From NCBI GenBank assembly GCA_020431945.1, contig JAGQHH010000234.1, positions 1 through 9,599 on the forward strand: a stretch of DNA of 9,599 bases, given 5' to 3'. Both the position numbers and the translations under genes were made by a program. Positions 1 to 7,568 of this stretch are shown here, in pieces. Every line of letters starts with the position of its first letter. Positions within the stretch are counted from its first letter, which is position 1. The notes under the pieces are model-generated. The model made no database searches, was not told the DNA's origin, and was given only the letters and a program-made list of their open reading frames with translations. The stretch comes from Cyanobacteria bacterium HKST-UBA02. GTDB taxonomy: Bacteria > Cyanobacteriota > Vampirovibrionia > Obscuribacterales > Obscuribacteraceae.

Positions 1-2145
1 CATGGACTGCCTGATCACATCGCAGGCACCACTGTTACCTATGCTCGCCAGATTGACTGCATCAGGAGCGAGGTTCTGATAGCTGGCAACGGCGGCACTG
101 GCCAGAGGATGGCCTCCCTCGGCGGCCTGGGCGAAACGCTGGCCGAACTCGGAGGTACCCGGAGCATCTCCTGCCTGCATGGCGCTCACCGCCACGCCTC
201 CGGCAGCCGCCACAGTGGCGGCGGCATAAGAGGTATTGCCTTCCAGGGCTCCCTGCAAGACCTGCGGAGTGATGCCCATATTGGTGGCGATCTCGTTGAT
301 GGCTCCCTGCTGGGTGGCACCGTCGCCGTGCAGAGCAGTCTGCACGGTCTCGGGCGATCCGAAGAAGCTCATCACCTGCTGGGTATCCGCAGAGGCAGCC
401 ACCGTGCTGTCGGCATTGGTGCCATAGGCGGCCTGGACAGCCTGATAGGCGCTCTCGTTACCCTGGGATGCCATAGACAGGATCTGCGGGTCGGAAGCCA
501 CCGAGGACTGTACCATTGCCTGGGCAGCCTGATCTCCGGACATAGCCCGATTGAGTACAGGTTCGCTGACACAATGAGCAGCAGCAACGGCTGTCTGAGC
601 AGAGACGTCGCCTCCACGAGCGAGTTCCTGGACAGCTTCGGTCCGACCGGCAGCTGCCATGAAGGTGGCGGCGGCACCGCCGTCTCCGTGGAGTGCCCGA
701 TCGATGGTGCTGTGCATGGCTTGCCCTGCCGGAGTGGCGGGATCGATATTGAGGGCTCGATCCAGCTGCTGGATGGCAGCCTGATCCCCTCGGGCTATAG
801 CCGATGCATCCACACCCAGATCCTGGATTGCGGCCTGGGTCTCGCTGGAAGCCGCATAGAGCGCAGTTTGCGGGCTCGGATCATAGGCTATGCCTCCGAT
901 GCCCGCATCGGTGCTCGCCTGCACGGCATTCATTACCGAGGCAGCCCCTTCGTGACCTCCCCGGGCCATATTCTGCATCTCGGGGCTGGTGGCCATACTG
1001 TTCTGCACGGCGAATTGAGCCGACTCATTGCCCCGTGCAGCACTCATGACAGTGTCCATGTTCTGTCCGTGGGCAGCAGTGACTGCTGCTTGAGCCAGGA
1101 CATTGCCGCCATGAGCCATGGCAGAGATCTGCTGATCGCCACCGGCCATTGCCATGACCGTGGCGGAAGCCGACGAGTCACCACCGACAGCGTCCCGAAG
1201 GACTTCTGGCGCCACATGCATACGGTCGGCCATCTGATTGATAAAGCCTTCGCGCTGTTCGGCGCTACCGCCCATGGCTTGCTGGACCGCCTCCGGACTT
1301 GAGTAAAGGCCCATTACGCCCTGAGCATTATGCGAGGCGGCCCCCATGACGTCGGCACGTTCGCCGGTGACGGCATGAATCGCTCTCATCGCGTCTCCCG
1401 ACCCGCCCGGCGCCGCAGCATCGAGCATCACGGGGTTGCTGGCGATGGCTCGCTGGAGCTGGTGCTTGGCACCTTCGTCCCCGGCTATCGCCTGGTTCAT
1501 TACATCGGCGGGTGCAGCCTGGGCTGCCAGAATCGAGGCATCCCCCTGCTGGCAGGCCTGCTGGATCTGCTCCGGCGACATGCTCGCCATCTCCTGACGC
1601 CCGTGGGCTGCCAGAACAGTGGAAGCGTCCTGGACATCGCCGTGGAAGGCGCCTCGAACCGTGTCGAAGTGATCCGGACCCATACCCATAGCTTCGGATA
1701 CCTGCTGCTGGGCCTGGGCATCCCCCTGCATGGCGGAGCGCATCAAATCGGGTGTGACACCGGCTTCCTTGAGCTCGTTCTGGGTCATCTGAGCAGAAGC
1801 CATCATGGCCTGGGTAGCTTCACCGTTGTGCTGCAGGACGGCGCCGGCAGCCAGAGGATCGCCGTGGGCAGCAGCCATGATTGTGGCTTCGTTGGTCATA
1901 GGCGCTATCTTGAGCGCTTCCTGGGCAGCCATATTGCCTTCCGCAGCAGCGCGGTGCAGGGCGCTGCCCGGGTCATGCATGGCAGTATGACCGGCAGCAG
2001 CCATGGCTATAGACGCCGATCCGGAATCACCGTGCAGAGCGGCATCGAGCACATTGGGCGCCACGCCGAGCTTCTGATCGATGGCTTGTATAGATTGCTG
2101 GTCGCCGTTCAGGGCATCCTTGAGCATCTGATCCGAGACTCCGGC
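1..2145 (-). repeat. Array of about 20 degenerate 24-residue helical repeats in five larger modules
   Basis: From residue 868 to the window edge the protein is built of units of mostly 24-26 residues with pattern x-x-A-x-x-G-(D/N)-x-x-A-x-x-x-V-x-x-A, often ending P-x-V/L. Examples: NRAMSGDQAAQAMVQSS, RDAVGGDSSASATVMAMAG, DRALHGDGGAAATFMAAAG, QGALEGNTSYAAATVAAAG. Units group into modules starting near residues 868, 995, 1147, 1298 and 1461 (nt 2145, 1764, 1308, 855, 366), the last incomplete. The period and the NP/SP-x-x-L tails recall leucine-rich-variant (LRV) or HEAT-like solenoids, and single units such as ALHRAAAEGNMAAQEALK look ankyrin-like. Members have diverged, so this is an old, selected array and not a recent slippage product. 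Confidence 0.85.
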
Positions 2146-4746
2146 GCCCTTCATCAGATCCTGGGCGCAGGACTGAGCCAGTTCAGCCTGCGGATTGCCG
2201 GCGAAGTCTTTGTCGATTCCGTTAGCCAGGATATCGTTGCCGCCCGGGGTCTGGTGGACCTGGTCGAGACCGAGCTCCGAAGCTAAAGGATTGGCGCTGG
2301 CCATGGCATCGGCTCCGGCTGTCAGAGCGTTGCCGGTGAGCGGATCGATCGGTGTATGCGCGCCCAGGTCTGCACCGGTGGTGCCGGCTATGGCGTGATC
2401 GATCATCTGATCAGCCGCATGAGCGCCGGGTCCGAGCACATCGGAGGCGGCACCGCCCATGAGACGATCAGTCCCGGCTGCGCCGGCTGTGCCGCCGGCC
2501 AGGTCGGTGAGCGGCGGACCGTTACCGTCCATTAGGTTACGTGCGTTATTGAGAGTATTGTCCAGGTCGCCGCCCAGGTTCATACGGTCGCCCAGCTGGT
2601 TGAGAGCGTCTCCGCCCTGGGAGAGAGCATCGCCGCCCTGACCCATCCTGTTGACCATGGCCTGGTAGGAGAGATTATTGACACTAGAGCCACCCTCTCC
2701 ACCTTTGCCACCACCGAGCATCGACCCGGCCCCCAGGGCACCGGCTATACCGGCGAGAGTCGAGGCTGCCGAGCCGGCCTGATCTCCTTTGTCGCTTCCC
2801 GGAGGCGGTCCGGTATCGACGGCACCTGGATCTATTGCGCCCTTGGCCGCGCCGGGTCCATCGACACCACCAGTGCCACCACTGAGGCTGGCGCTGGCAT
2901 TACTGTCCGCGCCTGTGCCCGGAGGGCTGGCGCCGGCTGTGAGATTGCCGGATGCCCCGACATTCACCGAGCTTCCGGCAGCAGCACCGCCCTCGACACC
3001 ACCGGTGAGTCCGGCAGGACCGACAGGATTGCTGCCCGGCAGACCGGTAGAGCCGGTCGGCGAAGTAGCAGCATTGTCGGCGGTGCCAGTGCCTGTGCCG
3101 GCGCCGGGAGCCGCGGCGCCGCCGCGCTGACCCTGACCGCCACCCTGGCTGCCTCCGCCGCCTCCACCACCGGAGTTCGTCAGAGCACTCTGAGCCTGGC
3201 CGGCAGCACCGGCCACAAGAGCCGAGAAGTTGAAGGCTTTCTGGACCGCATCGATAGAGAGGAGCAGAAGCGCTGTTATATAAACAGTACCGGAGTCACC
3301 GACACCCTTGAAGGCTGCCATCAGGAAGATGACGGTGTTCCAGAAGAGACTCCAGAAACAGAGGACGATAACACCTTCGCACCAGTTGGGGAAGGCGCTC
3401 TTGAGCTGACCGATGGGCCAGACCCAGAGAGCAGCAGCTATCGGTCCCATGCACCAGAGATAATATAGATAGACGAGCTGGAAAGCGCACATGACGTTCC
3501 AGGTCAATCCGACCGTAGCACCGGCACCGTTGACCAGAAGCCTGTTGACCGGCTTGGAGGCGATTACCGCTTCGTCCGGGACCCGGGATTCATCCAGACC
3601 GGCACAGGGATCGTAAAGACGCAGGTTGAGAGAGAGCTTTTCATATGGCGCCCAGACATCGTTTCCGGGGCTGTTAGGATCAGGCTGCTCGGACTCTACG
3701 ATAGCGTTGAGGTTGGAAGTCGGAGGGTTGATCGGATAAGCACGCTTGATCGCGCATTTGGCGTGCTCATACATATCGCCACCGAAGATTCGCTGATACT
3801 CCTCGGCAATGGTGTGCCTGATTGAGTTGGACACATCTATACCGTAGTTGATTACCAGGAACGAGCCCGGTATGAGGAATATCGCCATGATCGACTTGAT
3901 GATCCCATCGAAAGGATTGACCTCGCCGACAATCGCTGGCGAGCCCTGAGCCACGATTGCCCTGGCCTGGGCCAGCACCGCTCCGGGAAGCAGTAGCAGC
4001 ACAGCCATGGGGATGAAGAGCTCATATCTGATCCGCTGCCAGACGTTATCCGGCTCGGCGGTGAAGTTACGGATTGGCTGCCGGACATACTCGATGGCGG
4101 TTATGTTCTGGTTCACCGACATGTTGGCAGTAGAGTTACCGGCGGAGTTGGCCTGCACACCACTGATGGTGGTGGCCATCCACATCACTTTTTCGGGATC
4201 GAAGAGCTGCTCGAGAAAACGGTTATGGTTGTATCTCTCGATGATCTGGAACTGCGTGTCGGACACGGGATAACCGAAGGTCTGGAAGAGGTTCTCCATG
4301 ATCGCTTCGTCACGATAGGTGGGAACTTCGGACATCGCTTCCGGGATCTCGACCGGCCATTCGAAGACCGGACCGGAACGATGGTGCTCCACCATGCCCG
4401 GACCTACCGACTCTTTGTTGACGATGACATCGTGACCTTCCGGGTTCTGTGAACTCAGATCGCGTCCGTCTATGGAGATGGGACCGTGCTGGGCTGCAGC
4501 CTTGTTTCGCAGGAAGTAAGTCTTGCGAATATCCCAGTGGGTCATGGGGTTGGAGTCCGGAGTCGAGAACTGGAAGGGCTGTGCGAAAGCCGGCTGACCG
4601 ATTACAGCCAGGAGAACGTACAAGAACGCCGTCGACAGGATCAAATGTCCTGCTTTCAGTCTCGGTCTCTTGTGGGGGGCGCTCATTTTCTTGTTTTCCT
4701 CTGCTACTTTCGATGTCCTGGTCGTTTCTATTTCTTTTCTTCTCAT
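1..4746 (-). CDS. Giant VirB6/TrbL-like membrane protein with long helical-repeat extension (3' end outside window)
   Basis: The frame runs from ATG 4746-4744 without a stop to base 1, giving 1582 codons and no end in sight. Met21 (4686) is an alternative start with a better ribosome binding site and a more normal signal-peptide n-region. The signal peptide core is about 34-50, with PAFA before Gln56, the same A-x-A/Q-P cleavage pattern as the upstream gene. Residues 157-190 (FGYPVSDTQFQII, then DPEKVMWMAT) match the upstream protein nearly word for word. Membrane segments lie at about 244-260, 280-305 (IMAIFLIPG), 412-442 (ends CMGPIAAALWVWP), 455-480 and 488-510. Residues 524-690 are a Gly/Ala/Ser linker, 704-731 a heptad repeat, 732-865 a Gly/Ala/Asp-rich stretch, and 868-1582 a repeat array. 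The core is therefore a diverged paralogue of the preceding gene, inferred to sit in the same membrane complex. The repeat extension probably forms an alpha-solenoid, possibly for binding or as a secreted part. I recognise no enzymatic motif. Confidence 0.92.
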   Translation of the reverse strand, partial: MRRKEIETTRTSKVAEENKKMSAPHKRPRLKAGHLILSTAFLYVLLAVIGQPAFAQPFQFSTPDSNPMTHWDIRKTYFLRNKAAAQHGPISIDGRDLSSQNPEGHDVIVNKESVGPGMVEHHRSGPVFEWPVEIPEAMSEVPTYRDEAIMENLFQTFGYPVSDTQFQIIERYNHNRFLEQLFDPEKVMWMATTISGVQANSAGNSTANMSVNQNITAIEYVRQPIRNFTAEPDNVWQRIRYELFIPMAVLLLLPGAVLAQARAIVAQGSPAIVGEVNPFDGIIKSIMAIFLIPGSFLVINYGIDVSNSIRHTIAEEYQRIFGGDMYEHAKCAIKRAYPINPPTSNLNAIVESEQPDPNSPGNDVWAPYEKLSLNLRLYDPCAGLDESRVPDEAVIASKPVNRLLVNGAGATVGLTWNVMCAFQLVYLYYLWCMGPIAAALWVWPIGQLKSAFPNWCEGVIVLCFWSLFWNTVIFLMAAFKGVGDSGTVYITALLLLSIDAVQKAFNFSALVAGAAGQAQSALTNSGGGGGGGSQGGGQGQRGGAAAPGAGTGTGTADNAATSPTGSTGLPGSNPVGPAGLTGGVEGGAAAGSSVNVGASGNLTAGASPPGTGADSNASASLSGGTGGVDGPGAAKGAIDPGAVDTGPPPGSDKGDQAGSAASTLAGIAGALGAGSMLGGGKGGEGGSSVNNLSYQAMVNRMGQGGDALSQGGDALNQLGDRMNLGGDLDNTLNNARNLMDGNGPPLTDLAGGTAGAAGTDRLMGGAASDVLGPGAHAADQMIDHAIAGTTGADLGAHTPIDPLTGNALTAGADAMASANPLASELGLDQVHQTPGGNDILANGIDKDFAGNPQAELAQSCAQDLMKGAGVSDQMLKDALNGDQQSIQAIDQKLGVAPNVLDAALHGDSGSASIAMAAAGHTAMHDPGSALHRAAAEGNMAAQEALKIAPMTNEATIMAAAHGDPLAAGAVLQHNGEATQAMMASAQMTQNELKEAGVTPDLMRSAMQGDAQAQQQVSEAMGMGPDHFDTVRGAFHGDVQDASTVLAAHGRQEMASMSPEQIQQACQQGDASILAAQAAPADVMNQAIAGDEGAKHQLQRAIASNPVMLDAAAPGGSGDAMRAIHAVTGERADVMGAASHNAQGVMGLYSSPEAVQQAMGGSAEQREGFINQMADRMHVAPEVLRDAVGGDSSASATVMAMAGGDQQISAMAHGGNVLAQAAVTAAHGQNMDTVMSAARGNESAQFAVQNSMATSPEMQNMARGGHEGAASVMNAVQASTDAGIGGIAYDPSPQTALYAASSETQAAIQDLGVDASAIARGDQAAIQQLDRALNIDPATPAGQAMHSTIDRALHGDGGAAATFMAAAGRTEAVQELARGGDVSAQTAVAAAHCVSEPVLNRAMSGDQAAQAMVQSSVASDPQILSMASQGNESAYQAVQAAYGTNADSTVAASADTQQVMSFFGSPETVQTALHGDGATQQGAINEIATNMGITPQVLQGALEGNTSYAAATVAAAGGVAVSAMQAGDAPGTSEFGQRFAQAAEGGHPLASAAVASYQNLAPDAVNLASIGNSGACDVIRQSM
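2554..2637 (-). repeat. Four 21-bp tandem repeats encoding a G-G-D-x-x-x-x heptad
   Basis: Residues 704-731 are GGDALSQ, GGDALNQ, LGDRMNL and GGDLDNT: four exact 7-residue periods, with G-D kept in all and Asn or Ser at position 6. The DNA shows the matching 21-bp period. The segment sits between the Gly-rich linker and the main repeat array. It resembles short motifs that form amphipathic helices or repeated turns. No function is known to me. Confidence 0.75.
2683..3177 (-). repeat. Gly/Ala/Ser-rich low-complexity linker after the membrane core
   Basis: Residues 524-688 start with an uninterrupted run of Gly, go on through Gly/Gln and Gly/Ala/Pro/Thr-rich sequence, and have almost no large hydrophobic or charged residues. 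It joins the last membrane segment to the repeat region and is probably flexible. The upstream paralogue has an equivalent Gly-rich start to its tail at the same point after its last membrane segment, so this linker belonged to the common ancestor. Confidence 0.75.
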
Positions 4747-4760
4747 GTCGCCACCCCCTA
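4747..4760 (-). promoter_or_regulatory. Stop/start junction with Shine-Dalgarno-like GGGGTGG, linking the two paralogous genes
   Basis: TAG (4760-4758) ends the 936-residue gene. The next 11 nt read GGGGTGGCGAC and lead directly into ATG 4746-4744. This tight spacing supports one transcript and likely translational coupling. The purine-rich GGGGTGG is an acceptable but not ideal ribosome binding site. A second candidate start at 4686 has GAGGAA about 9 nt before it, the better match, so which start is used is unresolved. Confidence 0.65.
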
Positions 4761-7568
4761 ATCGCCATCAGGAGGAGGAGGGACATTGAAGTCAGCTGGA
4801 GGCGGTGGCGAGCTGTCGCCCGAATCACCGGAATCCTCCTGACCCTGGCCACCCTCGAGGTTGACACTGATTTCGGAGGCACCGCCGTCGGAGCCGCCAC
4901 CGGCGTCACCGCCACCCGGGCTCTGGGCACCGATGGCCTGTGAGACTTCGGAACCGGACATGTTGTCGTTGACAGCAGCCTTGTTGGCATCGCCACCCTC
5001 GACACCGCCACCGGATGGAGAGGTGTCCACCGGCGGTCCGTCACTGGGCATGGCCGAGACATCTGCGCTGCCGCCAAGATTGGCCATGGCCGCTTGCATG
5101 GCATCGCTGGCGCCGCTGCCGGCCTGACCGGATATGTCGCCGCCACTGCCATCGATTGGCGGTGCATTGCCCTGAGCCGTCTGGTCTTGACCGGAGCCGG
5201 AACCGTCGCCTCCAGCACCGCTCTTGTCACCACCCTGGTCGGACATGGGAGGAGCATCGTGATCGGGGCTCTGGGAGCCGCTGTCTTGCTTGCCTGAACC
5301 GGAGCCTGAGCCGGAGGAATCGGGACTATCACCACCGCTGTCATCGGCGGAGCCAGCCGTACTGGGTCCGCTGCCTCCGCTGTTGTCGGTGACCTGTACA
5401 TTGGATTGATTGTCGCTCTGGCCTGACCCGGTGTTGCCGGTCGTACCCTGACCGCTGGCACCCTGATCGCCCTGACCGCCCGGCGTTCCTCCGCCGGTTC
5501 CTGTCGGTGCGCCACCGGCGCCTCCGGCACCACCTGCACCGCCACCGCCGCCACCCGCGCCCTGGGCGATCTGGCTGCCGGCTTTCTGAATATCCTGGGT
5601 GCCCTGGTAGGCCTTGGCAGGATCGAAAGTAAAGGGATTCATCGAGCTCCAGATCATCAGAGCCTCGAGACAGGCGAAGGTCGCCACTTCCCATTGCAGG
5701 CTGTTCTGTCCCCCGAGCTGCTGCATATAGACCAGGCGCTGGGTCATGATAGCCAGACCGACACACCAGTAGAATCGCCAGAGGGAGACCATGATCACCG
5801 CCTGGACCCAGTTGCCCCAGACCGATCGGAACAACTTCTGATCGGAGTTCAGCTCAGGCCAGGCGAAAAATGCTGCGGAGAGGGGACCGAGGAGAAATAG
5901 GTAGCAGACATAGACTACCTGGAAAGAGGTGAGCACGATGAGCATCAAAGACATGCCATATGTGCTGCCGTTGAACATGACCTGCATGACCTGGGAAAGA
6001 GCCAGCTGATCTTCCTGCTTTGTTTCTCCTTCCGGAATATTGGCACCGAGACCTTCTCCAAGGAGCCCGAAGACCGTCTCGAAGAAATTCATCAGACTGT
6101 TGTAGGCATTGAAGAAGCCCTGGGCGACGCCGCCGAGACCGAACATCCCGGCGATTCCCACCACGGTATTCTGGAATCCGCCTCCGGATCCGGATCCGCC
6201 ACCAGCACCGCCAGCAGTATTACCGGCAGCAGTGCCGCCCTGGGCGCCACCGGCCTGGGCACCGCCGCCGAACGCGCCCTGACCACCCTCAGGAGGCACG
6301 ATGGCGTTGATGTGGTTTTCGTGCGGATCGATGTTATAGGTAAGCTCATGTGACCAGTCGAGAATAGCCTGGACATCGATCCAGTCCTTGACGCTATCAG
6401 CCATGGAATTGCCGACGTCTATTGAATAGCTGACGATTACTTGAGTCCCTGGAATTAGAAAGACTGCCATCACCGATCGGATGATTCCTTCGAAGGCTTC
6501 ACCGCCTCCGAGATCGAAACCCTTGCTCACAGTCGCTTTAGCCTGGGAGATCACAGCACCGGGAAGAAGGAAGAGAATCGCCATGGGAACGAAGCATTCC
6601 TTATACATGCGCTGGACCATCCAGATCGCATGGGTCAGATCTTTCCAGGGAGGGCTGGGGGCAGTGGGGGTGCCGGCAGCTTCGTTGGCTACGTTGATCA
6701 GAGTACCGGTGCCTTCGGCGCCGTTGAGAATGAAGTCGACTGCCTGATTCCAGGCTTCTTCGGATACGCCGGCAAGACTGTTGGCTGCCGAAGCGCCCTG
6801 GATCTGAGAGGTATTGGTGGCCATCCACATGATCCGCTCGGGGTCGTAGAGAAGCTCGAGAAGACGCTGGAAGTTTTCACGCTGGATGATCTGGAACTGG
6901 GTGTCCGAAACCGGATAGCCGAAAGTGGTAAGGACATTGTCGAAAAGCTCGAGGTCGCGATATTGCCGTGGGTGGTCCACGGCTTCGCCGAACTGCCAGT
7001 AGCAGACACCCTGATAAGGATCGTCATTGCAGAACTTGATGAAAAACGGATAAGCAGTGATCTGCTCGGTCACCTCTTCGGGATTTTCGTCTGTGGGAAG
7101 CGATTCGAGCAAGCGAGTCGGGTTGTTGCCGCCATTATTGCCCTGCTGTCCTCCACCCTGCTGGCCACCGCCGGCCTGACTGCCGCCACCCATCCAGCCA
7201 TCCCAGAGATCGCCGAAGTAGTCGCCTATACCACCCGAGGGCATCTCGGTCGGCATGACGGCGGCGCGGAAAGTGTCCATCCGATCTTCATCCCGGGCAT
7301 GCTTGGCGAAGGGGTTACGCTTCCAGTAATTCTCTCTTATCCGGTGCTGGTCGGTGTCGTTGATATTGACCACATCGGCGCCTTGGGTCTGACCGATCTG
7401 GTTGGTATTGCCGTTGCCGCCTGGCATGGGCATCGGGCTGAAGGGCGCAGCCGGCTGTGCCAGAGCGCTGCCGACAGTAAGCCCCAGGGTGAGGGTCAGG
7501 GTGAGAAAAAGTACTAAGGCACGACAAGACAAGTTTAGGGCGACAAGGCGCAGGTGAGTCATTCTCAT
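4758..7568 (-). CDS. VirB6/TrbL-like polytopic membrane protein with signal peptide and disordered acidic tail
   Basis: A complete 936-residue protein. Residues 1-37 are a signal peptide (hydrophobic LVLFLTLTLTLGLTVG, then SALA before Gln38). The start could be Met1 or Met3 (7562); the AGG at 7574-7572 fits Met3 spacing slightly better. Residues 40-320 are extracytoplasmic-looking, with a Gly/Gln linker at 127-150, Cys180 and Cys189 (possible disulfide), and the block FGYPVSDTQFQII at 216-228. Hydrophobic segments lie at about 326-345, 360-385, 490-505, 535-570, 585-610 and 625-645. A Gly/Ala loop separates the second and third. The fourth ends in LLGPLSAAFFAWPE, a Gly-Pro then aromatic-Pro pattern like VirB6/TrbL membrane cores. 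Signal peptide plus large N-terminal region also recalls DotA/TraY. Residues 660-936 are Gly/Ser/Asp/Gln-rich, ending in PPPPADFNVPPPPDGD. The role inferred is inner-membrane channel or platform of a secretion or conjugation-type machine. The downstream gene is its paralogue. Family assignment comes from reading the pattern, not from a search. Confidence 0.9.
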   Translation of the reverse strand: MRMTHLRLVALNLSCRALVLFLTLTLTLGLTVGSALAQPAAPFSPMPMPGGNGNTNQIGQTQGADVVNINDTDQHRIRENYWKRNPFAKHARDEDRMDTFRAAVMPTEMPSGGIGDYFGDLWDGWMGGGSQAGGGQQGGGQQGNNGGNNPTRLLESLPTDENPEEVTEQITAYPFFIKFCNDDPYQGVCYWQFGEAVDHPRQYRDLELFDNVLTTFGYPVSDTQFQIIQRENFQRLLELLYDPERIMWMATNTSQIQGASAANSLAGVSEEAWNQAVDFILNGAEGTGTLINVANEAAGTPTAPSPPWKDLTHAIWMVQRMYKECFVPMAILFLLPGAVISQAKATVSKGFDLGGGEAFEGIIRSVMAVFLIPGTQVIVSYSIDVGNSMADSVKDWIDVQAILDWSHELTYNIDPHENHINAIVPPEGGQGAFGGGAQAGGAQGGTAAGNTAGGAGGGSGSGGGFQNTVVGIAGMFGLGGVAQGFFNAYNSLMNFFETVFGLLGEGLGANIPEGETKQEDQLALSQVMQVMFNGSTYGMSLMLIVLTSFQVVYVCYLFLLGPLSAAFFAWPELNSDQKLFRSVWGNWVQAVIMVSLWRFYWCVGLAIMTQRLVYMQQLGGQNSLQWEVATFACLEALMIWSSMNPFTFDPAKAYQGTQDIQKAGSQIAQGAGGGGGGAGGAGGAGGAPTGTGGGTPGGQGDQGASGQGTTGNTGSGQSDNQSNVQVTDNSGGSGPSTAGSADDSGGDSPDSSGSGSGSGKQDSGSQSPDHDAPPMSDQGGDKSGAGGDGSGSGQDQTAQGNAPPIDGSGGDISGQAGSGASDAMQAAMANLGGSADVSAMPSDGPPVDTSPSGGGVEGGDANKAAVNDNMSGSEVSQAIGAQSPGGGDAGGGSDGGASEISVNLEGGQGQEDSGDSGDSSPPPPADFNVPPPPDGD
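4761..5591 (-). repeat. Low-complexity Gly/Ser/Asp/Gln tail of the 936-residue protein
   Basis: Residues 660-936 are dominated by Gly, Ser, Asp and Gln. They open with a poly-Gly/Ala run, continue as Gly-Ser-Asp-rich sequence that is strongly acidic, and end in two PPPP runs. Predicted to be intrinsically disordered. Around residues 858-881 (nt 4997-4926) is one isolated segment, GGDANKAAVNDNMSG followed by a short helical stretch, that resembles the repeat unit of the downstream protein. The tail follows the last membrane segment and could reach either cytoplasm or periplasm depending on topology. Confidence 0.75.

Noticed and set aside
1..2145. Ankyrin repeat domain
   Set aside because: Some units look like the first ankyrin helix pair, but the period is about 24 rather than 33 residues and the TPLH-type turn and hairpin are missing from nearly all units.
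1..2145. CRISPR array or recent tandem DNA duplication
   Set aside because: The periodicity is at protein level. The units have diverged too far at DNA level to be direct repeats with spacers.
109..2286. Two long plus-strand reading frames (109-1302 and 1330-2286) opposite the repeat array
   Set aside because: They lie wholly antisense to an uninterrupted 1582-codon frame with signal peptide, membrane core and regular protein repeats. Their translations are His/Gly/Arg/Ser-rich with no domain and reflect the codon usage of the other strand.
4310..5554. A 414-codon minus-strand frame overlapping both membrane-protein genes
   Set aside because: It is Arg/Pro/Ala-rich and featureless, spans the stop/start junction of two well-supported genes, and is open only because of the low-complexity GC-rich tail region.
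6630..7517. A 295-codon plus-strand frame opposite the N-terminal half of the 936-residue protein
   Set aside because: It is antisense to a signal-peptide protein whose sequence is conserved in its neighbour's paralogous block, and it has no own ribosome binding site or recognisable domain.
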